Assembly (NCBI RefSeq): GCF_000817785.2
Contig: NZ_JTCM02000018.1
Location: forward strand, 21,548-85,547
Reading direction: 5' to 3'
Origin: Hassallia byssoidea VB512170
GTDB taxonomy: Bacteria > Cyanobacteriota > Cyanobacteriia > Cyanobacteriales > Nostocaceae
Length of the DNA: 64,000 nucleotides
Shown: positions 36,876 to 47,044 of the stretch, piece by piece
How positions within the stretch are numbered: the first letter of the stretch is position 1
Layout of the letters: each line of letters begins with the position of its first letter
Made by a program: the position numbers and the translations under genes
The notes under the pieces: generated by a model
What the model was told of the DNA's origin: nothing
What the model saw: the letters and a program-made list of their open reading frames with translations, nothing else
Database searches by the model: none

Positions 36876-39800
36876 ATGATTACAGATCCTTCAATTCGCG
36901 AACAAGGCTACATTTACTTTTTAACTGAAGCGCCAGAGTTACTTCAAATTATTGAGCAAGAACTCTTCAGCTTATCAGCAGGTTCTAGTACTGCTAAAGT
37001 ACATAATTTAATGCGAGCAACTCATACAATTAAAGGGGGAGCCGCTAACGTTGAATTAGAGGTAATTAAAACTGTAGCTCATTATTTAGAAGATGTATTT
37101 AAGGCTCTTTATAACCCAGATTTGGTTATTGATAACGAGTTACAAACTCTTCTATTACAAGCTTACGAATGTTTGCGCTTACCATTAACGGCAGAACTTA
37201 ACGGAACTTCTATTAATGATGAAGAAATTCTTCAACGAGCAGCTTCAGTGTTTGCACAATTGCAAGAAAAACTGGGTGATGCTTTTGGCGCTGAGACTTA
37301 TATTCCTACTTCGATAGAATTGGGATTTGATATTGTTCAGTCTGTCTTTGAAGTTGGAGTTGGACAACGTTTAGAAAGCATGGTGGAAATTATTAAAGAT
37401 CCACCAGATAATGCTGAACTCATCAATTTATTACGTTCTCAGGCTGAGGTATTTATCGGCTTGGCTGAATCTCTAAATTTACCTGGGTTTGGAGAACTTG
37501 CCCAAACAATTCTTGTTGCGCTGGAAGTTAACCCCACCCAAGCGCGTCAAATTGGGGAAATTGCCGTTGCAGATTTGCAGCAAGCACGAGAAGCAGTTTT
37601 AGCAGGCGATCGCGATCGTGGTGGAGAACCTTCCCTAGCTTTGCAAAAATTCACCACACTAGCAGATGATAACCTGTCACTTACCGATTTAACTGATGTC
37701 ACAAATGAACTATCAGATAAATCTTCTATAAACTCTCCTGCTTCATCATTTGTCACCACATCTTTAAGAAGCGAAATTCAAGAATTATACAAATATTTTA
37801 CCATACCAGGTAACAATAATGTACTGTTACAACCAGCAGTTGCCAAGTTTTATTTAAAAGTAATTCGCTACATTCTCGGATGGTTTAATCATGAAAAAGA
37901 CATTGTTGAGCAAGAATTGAGTTTGGCTTTGCTTGTTCCTAAATCAGATGTAAATAATCCGGTCACTTATCTGGAAAATTGGCTAAAAGAATTTTTTGAC
38001 TTTTTGCAGAATGAAGAAGATAGCCAGAGCCTAAGCCTTTATCGCCAAGGCGTAATTTTAACTATTATTCTTGCCGTTGCTAAATATGAATATAAAAACG
38101 CTGATAGCATACCATTAATTCAAACAATACAAAATAAAATTATAAACTTAGCAAAAGAATATAAAAATTATCCTTCTGTTACTCCTCAAGAAAAAAATTG
38201 GCTTGTTCATCATAAATTACAAAAACTGTTAGAAATTAAAGAAATATCTACACCTCTTGAATCAACCGACAACGCATTAGACGCAATATGGGGAGAAGAA
38301 ATCACCCCTGCTGTAGTTGTAACAACGCAAAATGAAGCAGAAACTAACACTTACGAACCTTCAGAAAATACTGACTTATTAACTGTTAGTCAGCAAGATA
38401 TTCCTGAAGCGATTGTTGAAGTCCTCCCTGATTCAACCACAATAATTAACAGCCAAATCGAAGAAAAACCACAACCTACCCCAACTAAAAATTCTCGGCA
38501 ACGTTCATTTGTGAGAGTGGATGTAGAGGGACTGCAACGCCTAAATTATCTAGCAGGAGAATTATTAATTTATCACAAACGCCGGACTTTGCAGGATGAA
38601 CAACTCACAGAAAAAATTGAACAATTATTTCAGCAACTTAATAGACACCAAACGACTTTAAATCAATTACGCGATTTACCACTACAGTTGCAAAATTTTG
38701 CTCGACAAAATCGCCAAAATTTTGCGGCAGTGGACTTCGACTCTTTGGAAATGGATGAATATACAGAATTTAATCTGGTATTATATTCAGCTTTAGAAGA
38801 GACACTGCAACTGCAAGAAACTACAGAGTCACTTGATTTACTGCTCAGACAATCGGTTCAAATTCACGAGAAAAAACAGCGTTTAGCATTAGGTATTATT
38901 GATAATCTCGTGGAAGCGCGGATGTTGCCTTTGGGGAATATTTTGGAACGCTTTCCCCAGATGGTACAGAATTTGGGGAATGTTTATAGCAAAATTGTAG
39001 AATTGAAACTTACTGGCACAGCTGTGTTAGTCGATAAAGCGATCGCCGAAAAGTTATACGATCCTTTATTGCACTTGGTACGTAATGCTTTTGACCACGG
39101 AATTGAACCTCCGGAAGTTCGACGCGATCGCCAAAAACCCGAACAAGGTGTTATTGAAATTCGTGCTTATCATCAAGGTAGTCAAACTATTATTGAAGTT
39201 CGCGATGATGGTCAAGGTTTGAACTTAGAAAAAATTCATCATAAAGCGATTGAATTAGGTCTTATATCTGCTGACGATAAAGCTAGAGGCTATACTTATA
39301 ACCCGACAGAATCAGTTTTGTTAGAGTTAATGTTTGCACCGGGATTTTCCACCGCTGGTAAGGTGAGTGAAATTTCTGGACGCGGTATGGGATTGGACAT
39401 TGTACGCTCTCAATTGCTGGCACTTAATGGTTCTATTTCAGTTCAATCATTGCCTAATCAAGGAACAACTTTTATACTCAAAATTCCTTTTTCTATGACT
39501 ACTGATAGATTAATGTTAGTTCAAGCGGGTAGTGCTGTTTATGCCTTGCTGTTGGATAGTATCGAAAAAATCTTGATTCCCTCTAGTGAGCAAATCAAGG
39601 AATTTGAAGGCAAAAAAGTTTTGCACTGGAACACAGGCAAGGATGAGCGGATGGTTAGCCTGCGTAAACTTTCAGAGTTGATAAACTATAATGGTTCATT
39701 TGCTAGCGGGAATATATCGCAGAATCACATAACGAATTATGACACAGTAGTAAAGTCTAATCCTGTACTTTTACTACGGCGAAATCAAGAAGTTTTGGGT

Positions 39801-40514
39801 TTAGAAGTTGACCAAAGAATCGGTGAACAAGAGCTAGTAATCAGACCTTTAGGAAATGCGATCGCTCCCCCAAAATATGTTTATGGTTGTAGTAGTTTAG
39901 CCAATGGTACTCTCATCTTAGTAATTGATAGTGCCCTGCTGTTACAGTCTGGCGAAATGCAAGCAACACTTGATATGATGACGCAGCCAACAGCGCATTT
40001 GTTAAAGAAAAAAGCTTTCCCTTCAGGTTTAACTGGTTCTACTACACCGCTACTCAATTTATCTGCTGCAAGCAAGCAGCCTAGTCAATTAGCGCCAAAT
40101 AACAACTCATTAAAAGTAATTTTAGTAGTAGATGATGCAATTAGTCTCCGCCAAACCCTTTCTCTCACCTTACAAAAATCTGGCTACCAAGTCTTACAAG
40201 CCGAAAATGGTGTAGATGCTTTAGAAAAGTTGGAGCAGCATCCGGAAATTCAGGTTGTAATTTCCGATTTGGAAATGCCGCGAATGAATGGTTTTGAGTT
40301 ATTAAGTAATATTCGTCAAAACCCAAAATTGATAAAAAAACCTGTAGTAGTTCTTACTTCTCGCAGTGCAGAAAAACATCGCCAATTGGCACAAGCTTTA
40401 GGCGCAAATGCTTACTTGACCAAGCCTTATTTAGAAAATGAGTTTCTCTCTACTGTCGAGAGTTTAATCAGCAAAGATGTTGATAATTTGACTCAGTTAG
40501 TGATGAATCATTAA
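36876..40514 (+). CDS. CheA-like hybrid histidine kinase (PixL-like)
   Basis: 1212 aa. Domains: N-terminal Hpt with phospho-acceptor His50 (MRATHTIKGGAAN); a long acidic linker of about 390 residues; dimerisation region near 540-700; CheA-type HATPase with N box LVRNAFDHGIEPP (about 733-745) and G box RDDGQGL (about 778); a CheW-like domain from about 877; and a C-terminal receiver with phospho-Asp1131 (VVISDLEMPRMNG). It would autophosphorylate under control of the GAF receptor and pass phosphate to the operon's response regulators to steer pilus-driven movement. The ATG follows a C-rich heptamer array, with no ribosome-binding site in view. Confidence 0.92.
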   Translation: MITDPSIREQGYIYFLTEAPELLQIIEQELFSLSAGSSTAKVHNLMRATHTIKGGAANVELEVIKTVAHYLEDVFKALYNPDLVIDNELQTLLLQAYECLRLPLTAELNGTSINDEEILQRAASVFAQLQEKLGDAFGAETYIPTSIELGFDIVQSVFEVGVGQRLESMVEIIKDPPDNAELINLLRSQAEVFIGLAESLNLPGFGELAQTILVALEVNPTQARQIGEIAVADLQQAREAVLAGDRDRGGEPSLALQKFTTLADDNLSLTDLTDVTNELSDKSSINSPASSFVTTSLRSEIQELYKYFTIPGNNNVLLQPAVAKFYLKVIRYILGWFNHEKDIVEQELSLALLVPKSDVNNPVTYLENWLKEFFDFLQNEEDSQSLSLYRQGVILTIILAVAKYEYKNADSIPLIQTIQNKIINLAKEYKNYPSVTPQEKNWLVHHKLQKLLEIKEISTPLESTDNALDAIWGEEITPAVVVTTQNEAETNTYEPSENTDLLTVSQQDIPEAIVEVLPDSTTIINSQIEEKPQPTPTKNSRQRSFVRVDVEGLQRLNYLAGELLIYHKRRTLQDEQLTEKIEQLFQQLNRHQTTLNQLRDLPLQLQNFARQNRQNFAAVDFDSLEMDEYTEFNLVLYSALEETLQLQETTESLDLLLRQSVQIHEKKQRLALGIIDNLVEARMLPLGNILERFPQMVQNLGNVYSKIVELKLTGTAVLVDKAIAEKLYDPLLHLVRNAFDHGIEPPEVRRDRQKPEQGVIEIRAYHQGSQTIIEVRDDGQGLNLEKIHHKAIELGLISADDKARGYTYNPTESVLLELMFAPGFSTAGKVSEISGRGMGLDIVRSQLLALNGSISVQSLPNQGTTFILKIPFSMTTDRLMLVQAGSAVYALLLDSIEKILIPSSEQIKEFEGKKVLHWNTGKDERMVSLRKLSELINYNGSFASGNISQNHITNYDTVVKSNPVLLLRRNQEVLGLEVDQRIGEQELVIRPLGNAIAPPKYVYGCSSLANGTLILVIDSALLLQSGEMQATLDMMTQPTAHLLKKKAFPSGLTGSTTPLLNLSAASKQPSQLAPNNNSLKVILVVDDAISLRQTLSLTLQKSGYQVLQAENGVDALEKLEQHPEIQVVISDLEMPRMNGFELLSNIRQNPKLIKKPVVVLTSRSAEKHRQLAQALGANAYLTKPYLENEFLSTVESLISKDVDNLTQLVMNH

Positions 40515-40978
40515 TAGAAGCGCAAAGGCAAGAACAAATGACACTACATAGTAGCTTTACCGTCTGGATTTGTTGTCATAGGAGATGGCAGGCTCCAACT
40601 CAGGCGTCGCAGCAAACCTCCCCTGCCACCCCAGGACTTATAAGCTGCCCCTAGCCTCCTGTAATTCAGGCAGCAGGCAGATTACGCCAGTTCCCACCCT
40701 CAGGAATCATCGCCACACTTTATAGTTCAGACATTCTGATAATAAACGCAATTGGTGGCGATAAGCAGGCGGCAAGCCGCTATTTTACCAGGCTCCAAGG
40801 GCTGGGCTGCGCCGCACTCTATGCGTCTTCTTAAACAGTTCACTTTTATTCTTTTCAGTGAAAATACAGTTTATAATGTCAAAAAAATATCTTTAAAATA
40901 TTAGAAAGCACAAATGCATTAATGGTTGTGCTGCAATCAATGCCACTGCTTCACAGCAGTCAAGTAATTTATTAGCTT
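40515..40978. other. Gene-free junction between the phototaxis and defence operons
   Basis: 464 bases with no supported gene. The first 320 bases are richer in G+C than the surroundings and hold small dyads such as GCGGCAAGCCGC near 40770; the last 150 bases are A+T-rich and may contain the defence operon promoter. It looks like the remains of an old insertion, but no transposase fragment could be read. Confidence 0.45.
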
Positions 40979-42004
40979 ATGACAGCAGTAATTTCTCCTT
41001 ACATACAAGGTGTATTTGCCAAATCTAATCTTTGTTTCGCTAATAATTTTAACCAATGGGTTCCCTTGCCGGCATGGGGAACCTTTTTTATTAATATAGG
41101 GCGTTGGGTTGCACAAGCTGAAACTGGAAAAAATCGCTTAGTTTTAGGTTTTGCTATTCCTACCAGGAATTATGCCGCAGCTTTAACAGCTTTAGGCGTT
41201 GTACTAACGAGAGCTAATATTACCACCGCCAAGATTGATACCAACAGTCATTTTGAACAACTATGTCGCTTACGAGAAGGAACACCAGTTAATTATCAAA
41301 AAAACGGTAAGAGATACAAAGGGATTTATCTGGGTGTAAATAAAGATTACAGTGAACCACGATTGCGAATCCAAATAGAAAACAAAAGCAATGGTGGTCT
41401 AACAGACTTTCTTCGTCGAGAAGAATGCCATAATGTAGCGATCGCATCTAGCCAACATATAAGTCTTCCTAAAAAACAAACTGGTCGTTTTATTGTTACT
41501 CATAATGAATTTCTGAATGCTTTAATCGGTGCTGACACGCAGGAATTCGCTACAACAACTCGATTAGAATGCGCTATTCTTGGACGGTTTAACATTATAC
41601 AACAGGAAATAACGCAAGTGCCATTTGCCTATTATTCATCCAAAGCTGAATTAAAAAGAGGCTATTTACATAATGTTTTGCGAGTACGTAATTTTTTAAA
41701 TGAAGGTGAAGCTTATCGCTCAGAAGTATTATCAGCGCAGGGTAATAAGCCTCCAGAAACAACAAATAAATTAATACCCAATGTAACTATATTCGATGGT
41801 GCAACTGGCTTTATTAAATGGCGCGATGACTGGCGTAACTCCCATTGGATTGTTTTACTCGAACGCACAGAACCACATTTTAAAGAAGCTGTCACAGAAA
41901 TTAACAGCGAATATGGAAACCGTATTGATGGAGAAGAAATACACAATATTCCCTCTGTCCCCCCTGGAGTTGAACTGGTTGTTTATCAAGAAGCGCGTCA
42001 ATGA
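40979..42004 (+). CDS. Unrecognised protein 1 of the DISARM-like operon
   Basis: 341 aa, not recognised. No membrane segment or signal peptide. An N-terminal block (LPAWGTFFINIGRWVAQAET, then LVLGFAIPTRNYAAALTALG) looks like a nucleotide- or helicase-adjacent fold, and a later block (VTIFDGATGFIKWRDDWRNS) is followed by VLLERTEP. Its stop overlaps the next gene's start (ATGA at 42001-42004), so the two are translationally coupled. The pair of 341 and 519 aa together has about the length reported for DrmE, the first gene of class 2 DISARM; it may be a split DrmE or an unrelated partner (inference). One HIP1 octamer near 41448 suggests the operon is adapted to this host. Confidence 0.7.
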   Translation: MTAVISPYIQGVFAKSNLCFANNFNQWVPLPAWGTFFINIGRWVAQAETGKNRLVLGFAIPTRNYAAALTALGVVLTRANITTAKIDTNSHFEQLCRLREGTPVNYQKNGKRYKGIYLGVNKDYSEPRLRIQIENKSNGGLTDFLRREECHNVAIASSQHISLPKKQTGRFIVTHNEFLNALIGADTQEFATTTRLECAILGRFNIIQQEITQVPFAYYSSKAELKRGYLHNVLRVRNFLNEGEAYRSEVLSAQGNKPPETTNKLIPNVTIFDGATGFIKWRDDWRNSHWIVLLERTEPHFKEAVTEINSEYGNRIDGEEIHNIPSVPPGVELVVYQEARQ

Positions 42005-43560
42005 CTGATATTTCCCTATCATCTGTGAATGAAATTTATTTTTGTAGCAGCACTGTCAAAATCACCCAACATCAATTTGAGCATCGTGAGTTTCGGAATT
42101 TTTGCTTGTCAATAACAAACTTTGAACGGTCACTTGGCGAAAATGCGACAGAAGATTACTGGCAAAATTTTCTGCGTCCCTTGAAACAGTATCGATTTAA
42201 ATTGTGTGCAGCACCACTACCGTTTAACCATCCCACAGCTTGTCAACCAAAAACTATTGACTTACTAGAAAAGCATTTGAAGAAATGCAAATCTATATAT
42301 CCCGATTTTGCCTCAACAGCATATACTATTTTCGATAATCTAGTTAGTTTGTCACAATCAGATGATAATCCACTGCTGGTTTTTATAGGGGAGCATTACT
42401 CAAATATAGCTTTGCTACTCCAAAACTCGCGCCTGATTCCTGCTGTGGAGGATGTATTAGCTGCTATCCCTAAACTACGCCAAATTGAACTGCTAGTGCC
42501 GTCTCAGCTACGGAGAAACAATTGCTTCAATAAATTAGTTGTTATTGGTGCAATACGCTGGTTTCCCGATTACGTCTTCACTGCACCACGCGCACAGGAA
42601 ATAGACGTAATTCAATATAATTGGATAAACGATAGATGGCAAAATAAATCAGTATTTATTAACTCGTTAAATCAAGACAAAAAAGAAATTACCATCATTT
42701 ATCATGGATCTAAATTAGAAAATATAAATAGTACATATACTAATGTAGAAGTTGCAGAATATATAAATCCAGATGAAATTTTGCCACCGCCCATTAACTT
42801 GAGCCAAATTGCTAAAGACTTCACCCGTTCTTCATTAGTTACTGATGAAGAGGAAGATGTAGACGCGCGTTTATTTTTATTAGAGGGAGAAACAGCAGTA
42901 TTTCTTGATGCTAACTTCCAACAACATATAATTGATTTGCAACATGGTGAAGACCAGGTTAAAAAAATACCCGTTGCCAATATCGAACGTGGTATGTTCA
43001 TTATTCTCCGTACAAGTGGCGGTGGTGACTATATCATTCCCTTAGCAAATTCATTTTTGGGAGAAAAAGCTCAACATTTCAGAGAATTACAAGACCTTTG
43101 GAAAATTAGTCTGAAGCGTAAAGTCAGGATGAGTAGTTTAGATGATGTTAGCTGGAAGTTGAGAAATTTAGGTTCCAAACTTGCTAATAAAAAACAAAAT
43201 ATTCGCAATTGGATGTCTTATAGAAGCATTAGACCAGAGGATGATAAAGATTTCGATGCTATTCTAAAATTTCTAGGTTTAGCAGATAGATTAACCGAAT
43301 TTCATGAAGCTGCACGTTCAATTGAGAATGCTCATATAAGAGCTGGTCATCATCTTAGAAAATTACTTCTTGAGGAGGTGCATAAATCTAATTTTAAACA
43401 ACTACAGCAACAAGGAAAAATAAATTTTCAGCTTTCGTCAGCAGCTTCTGGAAGCATGACGGCATTTCGGGTAGTGGATATTAACACGGAAACCACTAAA
43501 GTTCCTTATTCAAAAATTGCACATCCGTTTTCAGTAAATAGTGAGTTTATCAATGCCTGA
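42001..43560 (+). CDS. Unrecognised protein 2 of the DISARM-like operon
   Basis: 519 aa, not recognised. No obvious catalytic motif. The middle contains an acidic segment (DEEEDVDARLFLLEGETAVF), and the C-terminal 170 residues are strongly helical and basic (RNWMSYRSIRPEDDKDFDAI, then an AARSIENAHIRAGHHLRKLL helix). This C-terminal block is what I would compare first with DrmE. The gene overlaps its upstream neighbour by four bases and the drmA start by eight, showing tight operon organisation. Confidence 0.7.
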   Translation: MTDISLSSVNEIYFCSSTVKITQHQFEHREFRNFCLSITNFERSLGENATEDYWQNFLRPLKQYRFKLCAAPLPFNHPTACQPKTIDLLEKHLKKCKSIYPDFASTAYTIFDNLVSLSQSDDNPLLVFIGEHYSNIALLLQNSRLIPAVEDVLAAIPKLRQIELLVPSQLRRNNCFNKLVVIGAIRWFPDYVFTAPRAQEIDVIQYNWINDRWQNKSVFINSLNQDKKEITIIYHGSKLENINSTYTNVEVAEYINPDEILPPPINLSQIAKDFTRSSLVTDEEEDVDARLFLLEGETAVFLDANFQQHIIDLQHGEDQVKKIPVANIERGMFIILRTSGGGDYIIPLANSFLGEKAQHFRELQDLWKISLKRKVRMSSLDDVSWKLRNLGSKLANKKQNIRNWMSYRSIRPEDDKDFDAILKFLGLADRLTEFHEAARSIENAHIRAGHHLRKLLLEEVHKSNFKQLQQQGKINFQLSSAASGSMTAFRVVDINTETTKVPYSKIAHPFSVNSEFINA

Positions 43561-46500
43561 CCATATAGCAAATAGAGACAAAATTATTCAAGCACTACGG
43601 GAAGAACTTGTAGGACCATCCCCCCAAGGAAAACCGATTAAATGTTCTGGTGAAATCACTTTTCAGTCTGACAACAAGGATTTTTATCAACCTTGGAAAC
43701 AAGAGAACGGCGAAGAAATTTTGCAAAGAGATCCACCGCTAGTCAGATATGGCGTTGGTGTCCTTCACCCAATAGAAACACCAGTAGAAAATGAGGATTT
43801 ACAGTTAAATCTTGTAGATACAAATATTGTCCTGAATAATCAACCAGAAGAGATAGAAGCAGATGAAGAACTAATTACAGAATCAGCAAAGCAGAACCTT
43901 GAAGACATAGAAAAAGAAATATTAAAGAGTAGTGAAACTGAGTCAGACGATTTTGACTTATCAACAGCTAATACTTATAAACCTAGTAGCATGGGTATAA
44001 GCTTTTTGGCTGATTTCCCCAAAGGTTCAGTCCTAGTAATCGAAGCAACCAATTGTGGATGCTATCGACAGAAAAAAGTTAAAGTTGGCAAAAGTGAACG
44101 TACATGGTGGCTGCGTAAATCTATTAATTTTACCGTAGAGTTTACCGCTGAAGAACTTTGTTCTGTAAAAGAGAGAAAATTTACCAAAACTAAAAAAATA
44201 GATGGACTTGAGCTTAGTTTTGAAGTATTCTCTCGACCTGATAGAGAAAAACGTGAAGGTGTGCGGTTGTTAACCGTTTGTCTAATTAACCGTACAACTG
44301 CATCTGGTGGTCATGAAAATTGTTTATTTCAGGCAGGTTTTGCAGCAACTATTATTTCACCAAAGGGTGAGGCGCATATATTACCTTATCCGAAACCTGA
44401 CTTTAATTCTGATAATAAAGAAGAGCAGTCCTTAGCGTTACTTTACCGCAAAATGGAAACCTATGGGGTGGGACATGGCTGTGCAGCTAATTGGGATAAA
44501 GAAGCGAGTGATGGCATTAAAACTGTAATAGCAGAATGCCTTCCTACTTTTGAAACTCCTAGCATTACCCCTGATATTGGTATAGAAGTACCAATGGCTT
44601 CCTTAGCTGGGTTGATACCAGGTGATGATGGTTTTGCAGCTTTGTGGGAAGTTGTTAATCGTTATGAACAGTGGATTGAAGACAGAAGAAATGAAATTAT
44701 TTCTCTAGGTGAAGAATATCAAAATGCTGCTTATTGGCACATAGACGAATGTACAAGAGCAGCCCAAAGAATGAGAAATGGGTTGATTTACTTACAGAAT
44801 GATACCCAAGCTAAGAGAGCATTTCAATTAGCAAACTATGCCATATTACTACAGCAAATTTGCAGTCGCCGCGAGCTTCGTAAAGCTAATTACGATATTG
44901 CGACAAAACGATATACTTTCTCTACGAATTATCAAGCGCCTAACTTGATCCAAACTGATAAAAATAGCGGTAAGTGGCGTGCATTTCAGGTGGCATTTCT
45001 GTTGATGTCCATCGAATCAACTGCTGAGGGTGATATTCCTGATCGCAGTACCGTTGAATTAATTTGGTTTCCTACTGGAGGCGGTAAAACTGAGGCATAT
45101 TTGGGTTTATCAGCATTTGCTTTATTCATGCGACGCCTGAAAAACCCAGAGGATGTAGGCGTTAATGTTTTAATGCGATATACCCTAAGATTGCTAACTG
45201 CACAGCAGTTTCAACGAGCTTCTGCACTTATTTGCGCGATGGAGTATCTCCGCCGCCAAAATGAAAATGAACTCGGTAAAGAACCGTTTTCTATTGGCAT
45301 TTGGGTAGGTAGGGAAACTACTCCGAATACTCGCACAGACGCAATATCTAAATTTAACAGACTGCAAAGTGACTCATCGGCAGAAAACCCCTTTTTGATA
45401 AGTCGATGTCCTTGGTGCGCTGCCCAAATGGGACGTTATCAAGAAAAACTTCCTAGAGGTATACCAAATTCTCTGTATGTTCTTGGTTACAACCAAAGTC
45501 GTGGAACTGTAATTTTCAAATGTCCTGACAATGCTTGTGAATTTCACAAACATAATGGACTACCAGTTTATGTAATTGATGAGGATATTTACGAAAAACG
45601 CCCATCTTTAATCATCGGAACGGTGGATAAATTTGCACTGCTGGCATGGAGTTACGCCCAAAAAGCACGGGCGTTATTTGGAATTGGTGCAGATGGAAAA
45701 AGAGTAAATTCGCCACCAGGATTAATTATTCAAGATGAATTGCACTTGATTTCTGGTCCTCTTGGTTCGGTTGTAGGACTGTATGAAACTGTCATTGAAG
45801 AACTTTGTACCGATAGACGCAACGGACAAGAAATTAAACCAAAAATTGTCTGTTCTACTGCAACAATACGCCGCTATGCTGACCAAGTAAAAGCACTTTA
45901 TGGGCGTGAAGATGTAGTTTTGTTTCCCCCACCAGGACTTGATGCTGAAGATTCATTTTTCTCGCGTTATGCTCGTAATTCAGCAGATAAAACATTGCAA
46001 CGAGGTCGAGTTTATATGGGTGTCCACGCACCTGGTTTGAGGTCTTTGCTAACTGCTGAAGTTCGTACTGCTGCTGCTATTTTGCAAGCACCTGTTAGCC
46101 TGACACCAGAGGAACGAGATCCGTGGTGGACATTGCTTGTATTTTTTAACAGTTTGCGGGAATTAGGGACAACTTTATCACTGTTGCAGTCTGATATTCC
46201 CGGTTACTTAAAGGTAATCAGAAACAGATTAGGTTTAGACTGGCAACAAATGCGTTACCTGTTGCGAATTTTGGAACTGACTGGGCGTATACGCAGTGAC
46301 CAAGTTCCAGAATCCATTAACAAGTTAGAAGTCAAATGCGACAATAGCAATAATCAGCCGTCGGTTGATGTTTGTTTGGCTTCTAACATTATTGAAGTGG
46401 GAGTTGATATAGATAGACTATCGCTGATGGCGGTAGTTGGTCAACCAAAGACTACTTCTCAATATATCCAAGTTACTGGACGTGTTGGGCGTCGGTGGTG

Positions 46501-47044
46501 GGAACGTCCCGGTTTAGTTGTCACAATATATAGTCCCACAAGACCACGCGATCGCTCGCACTTTGAAAAGTTTCGCAGTTATCACTCCTCACTTTATGCA
46601 CAGGTTGAACCAACCAGCGTTACCCCATTTTCACCGCCAGTTTTAGATAGAGCGCTTCACGCTATCATGACAACTTATGTGCGGCAAACTGGTGATGAAA
46701 AAATAGCCCAAACCCCCGAACCTTACCCCGAAAATCTCATTGAACAACTCCGAGATATTCTTATTCCTCGCATTCAATTGATAGACCCAGATGAAGTGGA
46801 AAATTTCGATAAGGTGTTTAACAAACGTGCTTCAGAATGGCGAGGTAGGCAACGCACAAACTGGGAGAGAAACGGCAGAGATAATATTGATATACCGCTA
46901 ATTAGGGTAGCTGGTGAATACGCTAGTCGAGAATGGCAACGTTTATCTTGGGCTACACCAATGTCGATGAGAAATGTAGATGCGGAATGTCAAGCAGAGA
47001 TTACTAATCTTTACTTAAATGAAGGAGAGGAAGAAGATGCCTAA
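43553..47044 (+). CDS. drmA: DrmA-like DISARM helicase
   Basis: About 1163 aa, a large superfamily 2 helicase. Walker A WFPTGGGKTEAYL (Lys near residue 511), DEAH-box variant IIQDELHLISGP (near 728), motif III CSTATIRR, and a C-terminal helicase domain with SNIIEVGVDIDRL and QVTGRVGRRWWERPG. A four-Cys zinc site is seen around CPWCAAQMG and KCPDNAC. This matches DrmA, the core helicase of DISARM phage-defence systems, which acts with DrmB to recognise incoming DNA. An ATG at 43553 overlaps the previous stop; a GTG at 43541 is an alternative. The N-terminal 500 residues, with an acidic early segment, are family-specific. Confidence 0.85.
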   Translation: MPDHIANRDKIIQALREELVGPSPQGKPIKCSGEITFQSDNKDFYQPWKQENGEEILQRDPPLVRYGVGVLHPIETPVENEDLQLNLVDTNIVLNNQPEEIEADEELITESAKQNLEDIEKEILKSSETESDDFDLSTANTYKPSSMGISFLADFPKGSVLVIEATNCGCYRQKKVKVGKSERTWWLRKSINFTVEFTAEELCSVKERKFTKTKKIDGLELSFEVFSRPDREKREGVRLLTVCLINRTTASGGHENCLFQAGFAATIISPKGEAHILPYPKPDFNSDNKEEQSLALLYRKMETYGVGHGCAANWDKEASDGIKTVIAECLPTFETPSITPDIGIEVPMASLAGLIPGDDGFAALWEVVNRYEQWIEDRRNEIISLGEEYQNAAYWHIDECTRAAQRMRNGLIYLQNDTQAKRAFQLANYAILLQQICSRRELRKANYDIATKRYTFSTNYQAPNLIQTDKNSGKWRAFQVAFLLMSIESTAEGDIPDRSTVELIWFPTGGGKTEAYLGLSAFALFMRRLKNPEDVGVNVLMRYTLRLLTAQQFQRASALICAMEYLRRQNENELGKEPFSIGIWVGRETTPNTRTDAISKFNRLQSDSSAENPFLISRCPWCAAQMGRYQEKLPRGIPNSLYVLGYNQSRGTVIFKCPDNACEFHKHNGLPVYVIDEDIYEKRPSLIIGTVDKFALLAWSYAQKARALFGIGADGKRVNSPPGLIIQDELHLISGPLGSVVGLYETVIEELCTDRRNGQEIKPKIVCSTATIRRYADQVKALYGREDVVLFPPPGLDAEDSFFSRYARNSADKTLQRGRVYMGVHAPGLRSLLTAEVRTAAAILQAPVSLTPEERDPWWTLLVFFNSLRELGTTLSLLQSDIPGYLKVIRNRLGLDWQQMRYLLRILELTGRIRSDQVPESINKLEVKCDNSNNQPSVDVCLASNIIEVGVDIDRLSLMAVVGQPKTTSQYIQVTGRVGRRWWERPGLVVTIYSPTRPRDRSHFEKFRSYHSSLYAQVEPTSVTPFSPPVLDRALHAIMTTYVRQTGDEKIAQTPEPYPENLIEQLRDILIPRIQLIDPDEVENFDKVFNKRASEWRGRQRTNWERNGRDNIDIPLIRVAGEYASREWQRLSWATPMSMRNVDAECQAEITNLYLNEGEEEDA

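Noticed and set aside
40515..40978. Insertion sequence remnant
   Set aside because: Composition and dyads hint at one, but no transposase fragment or clear terminal repeats could be read.
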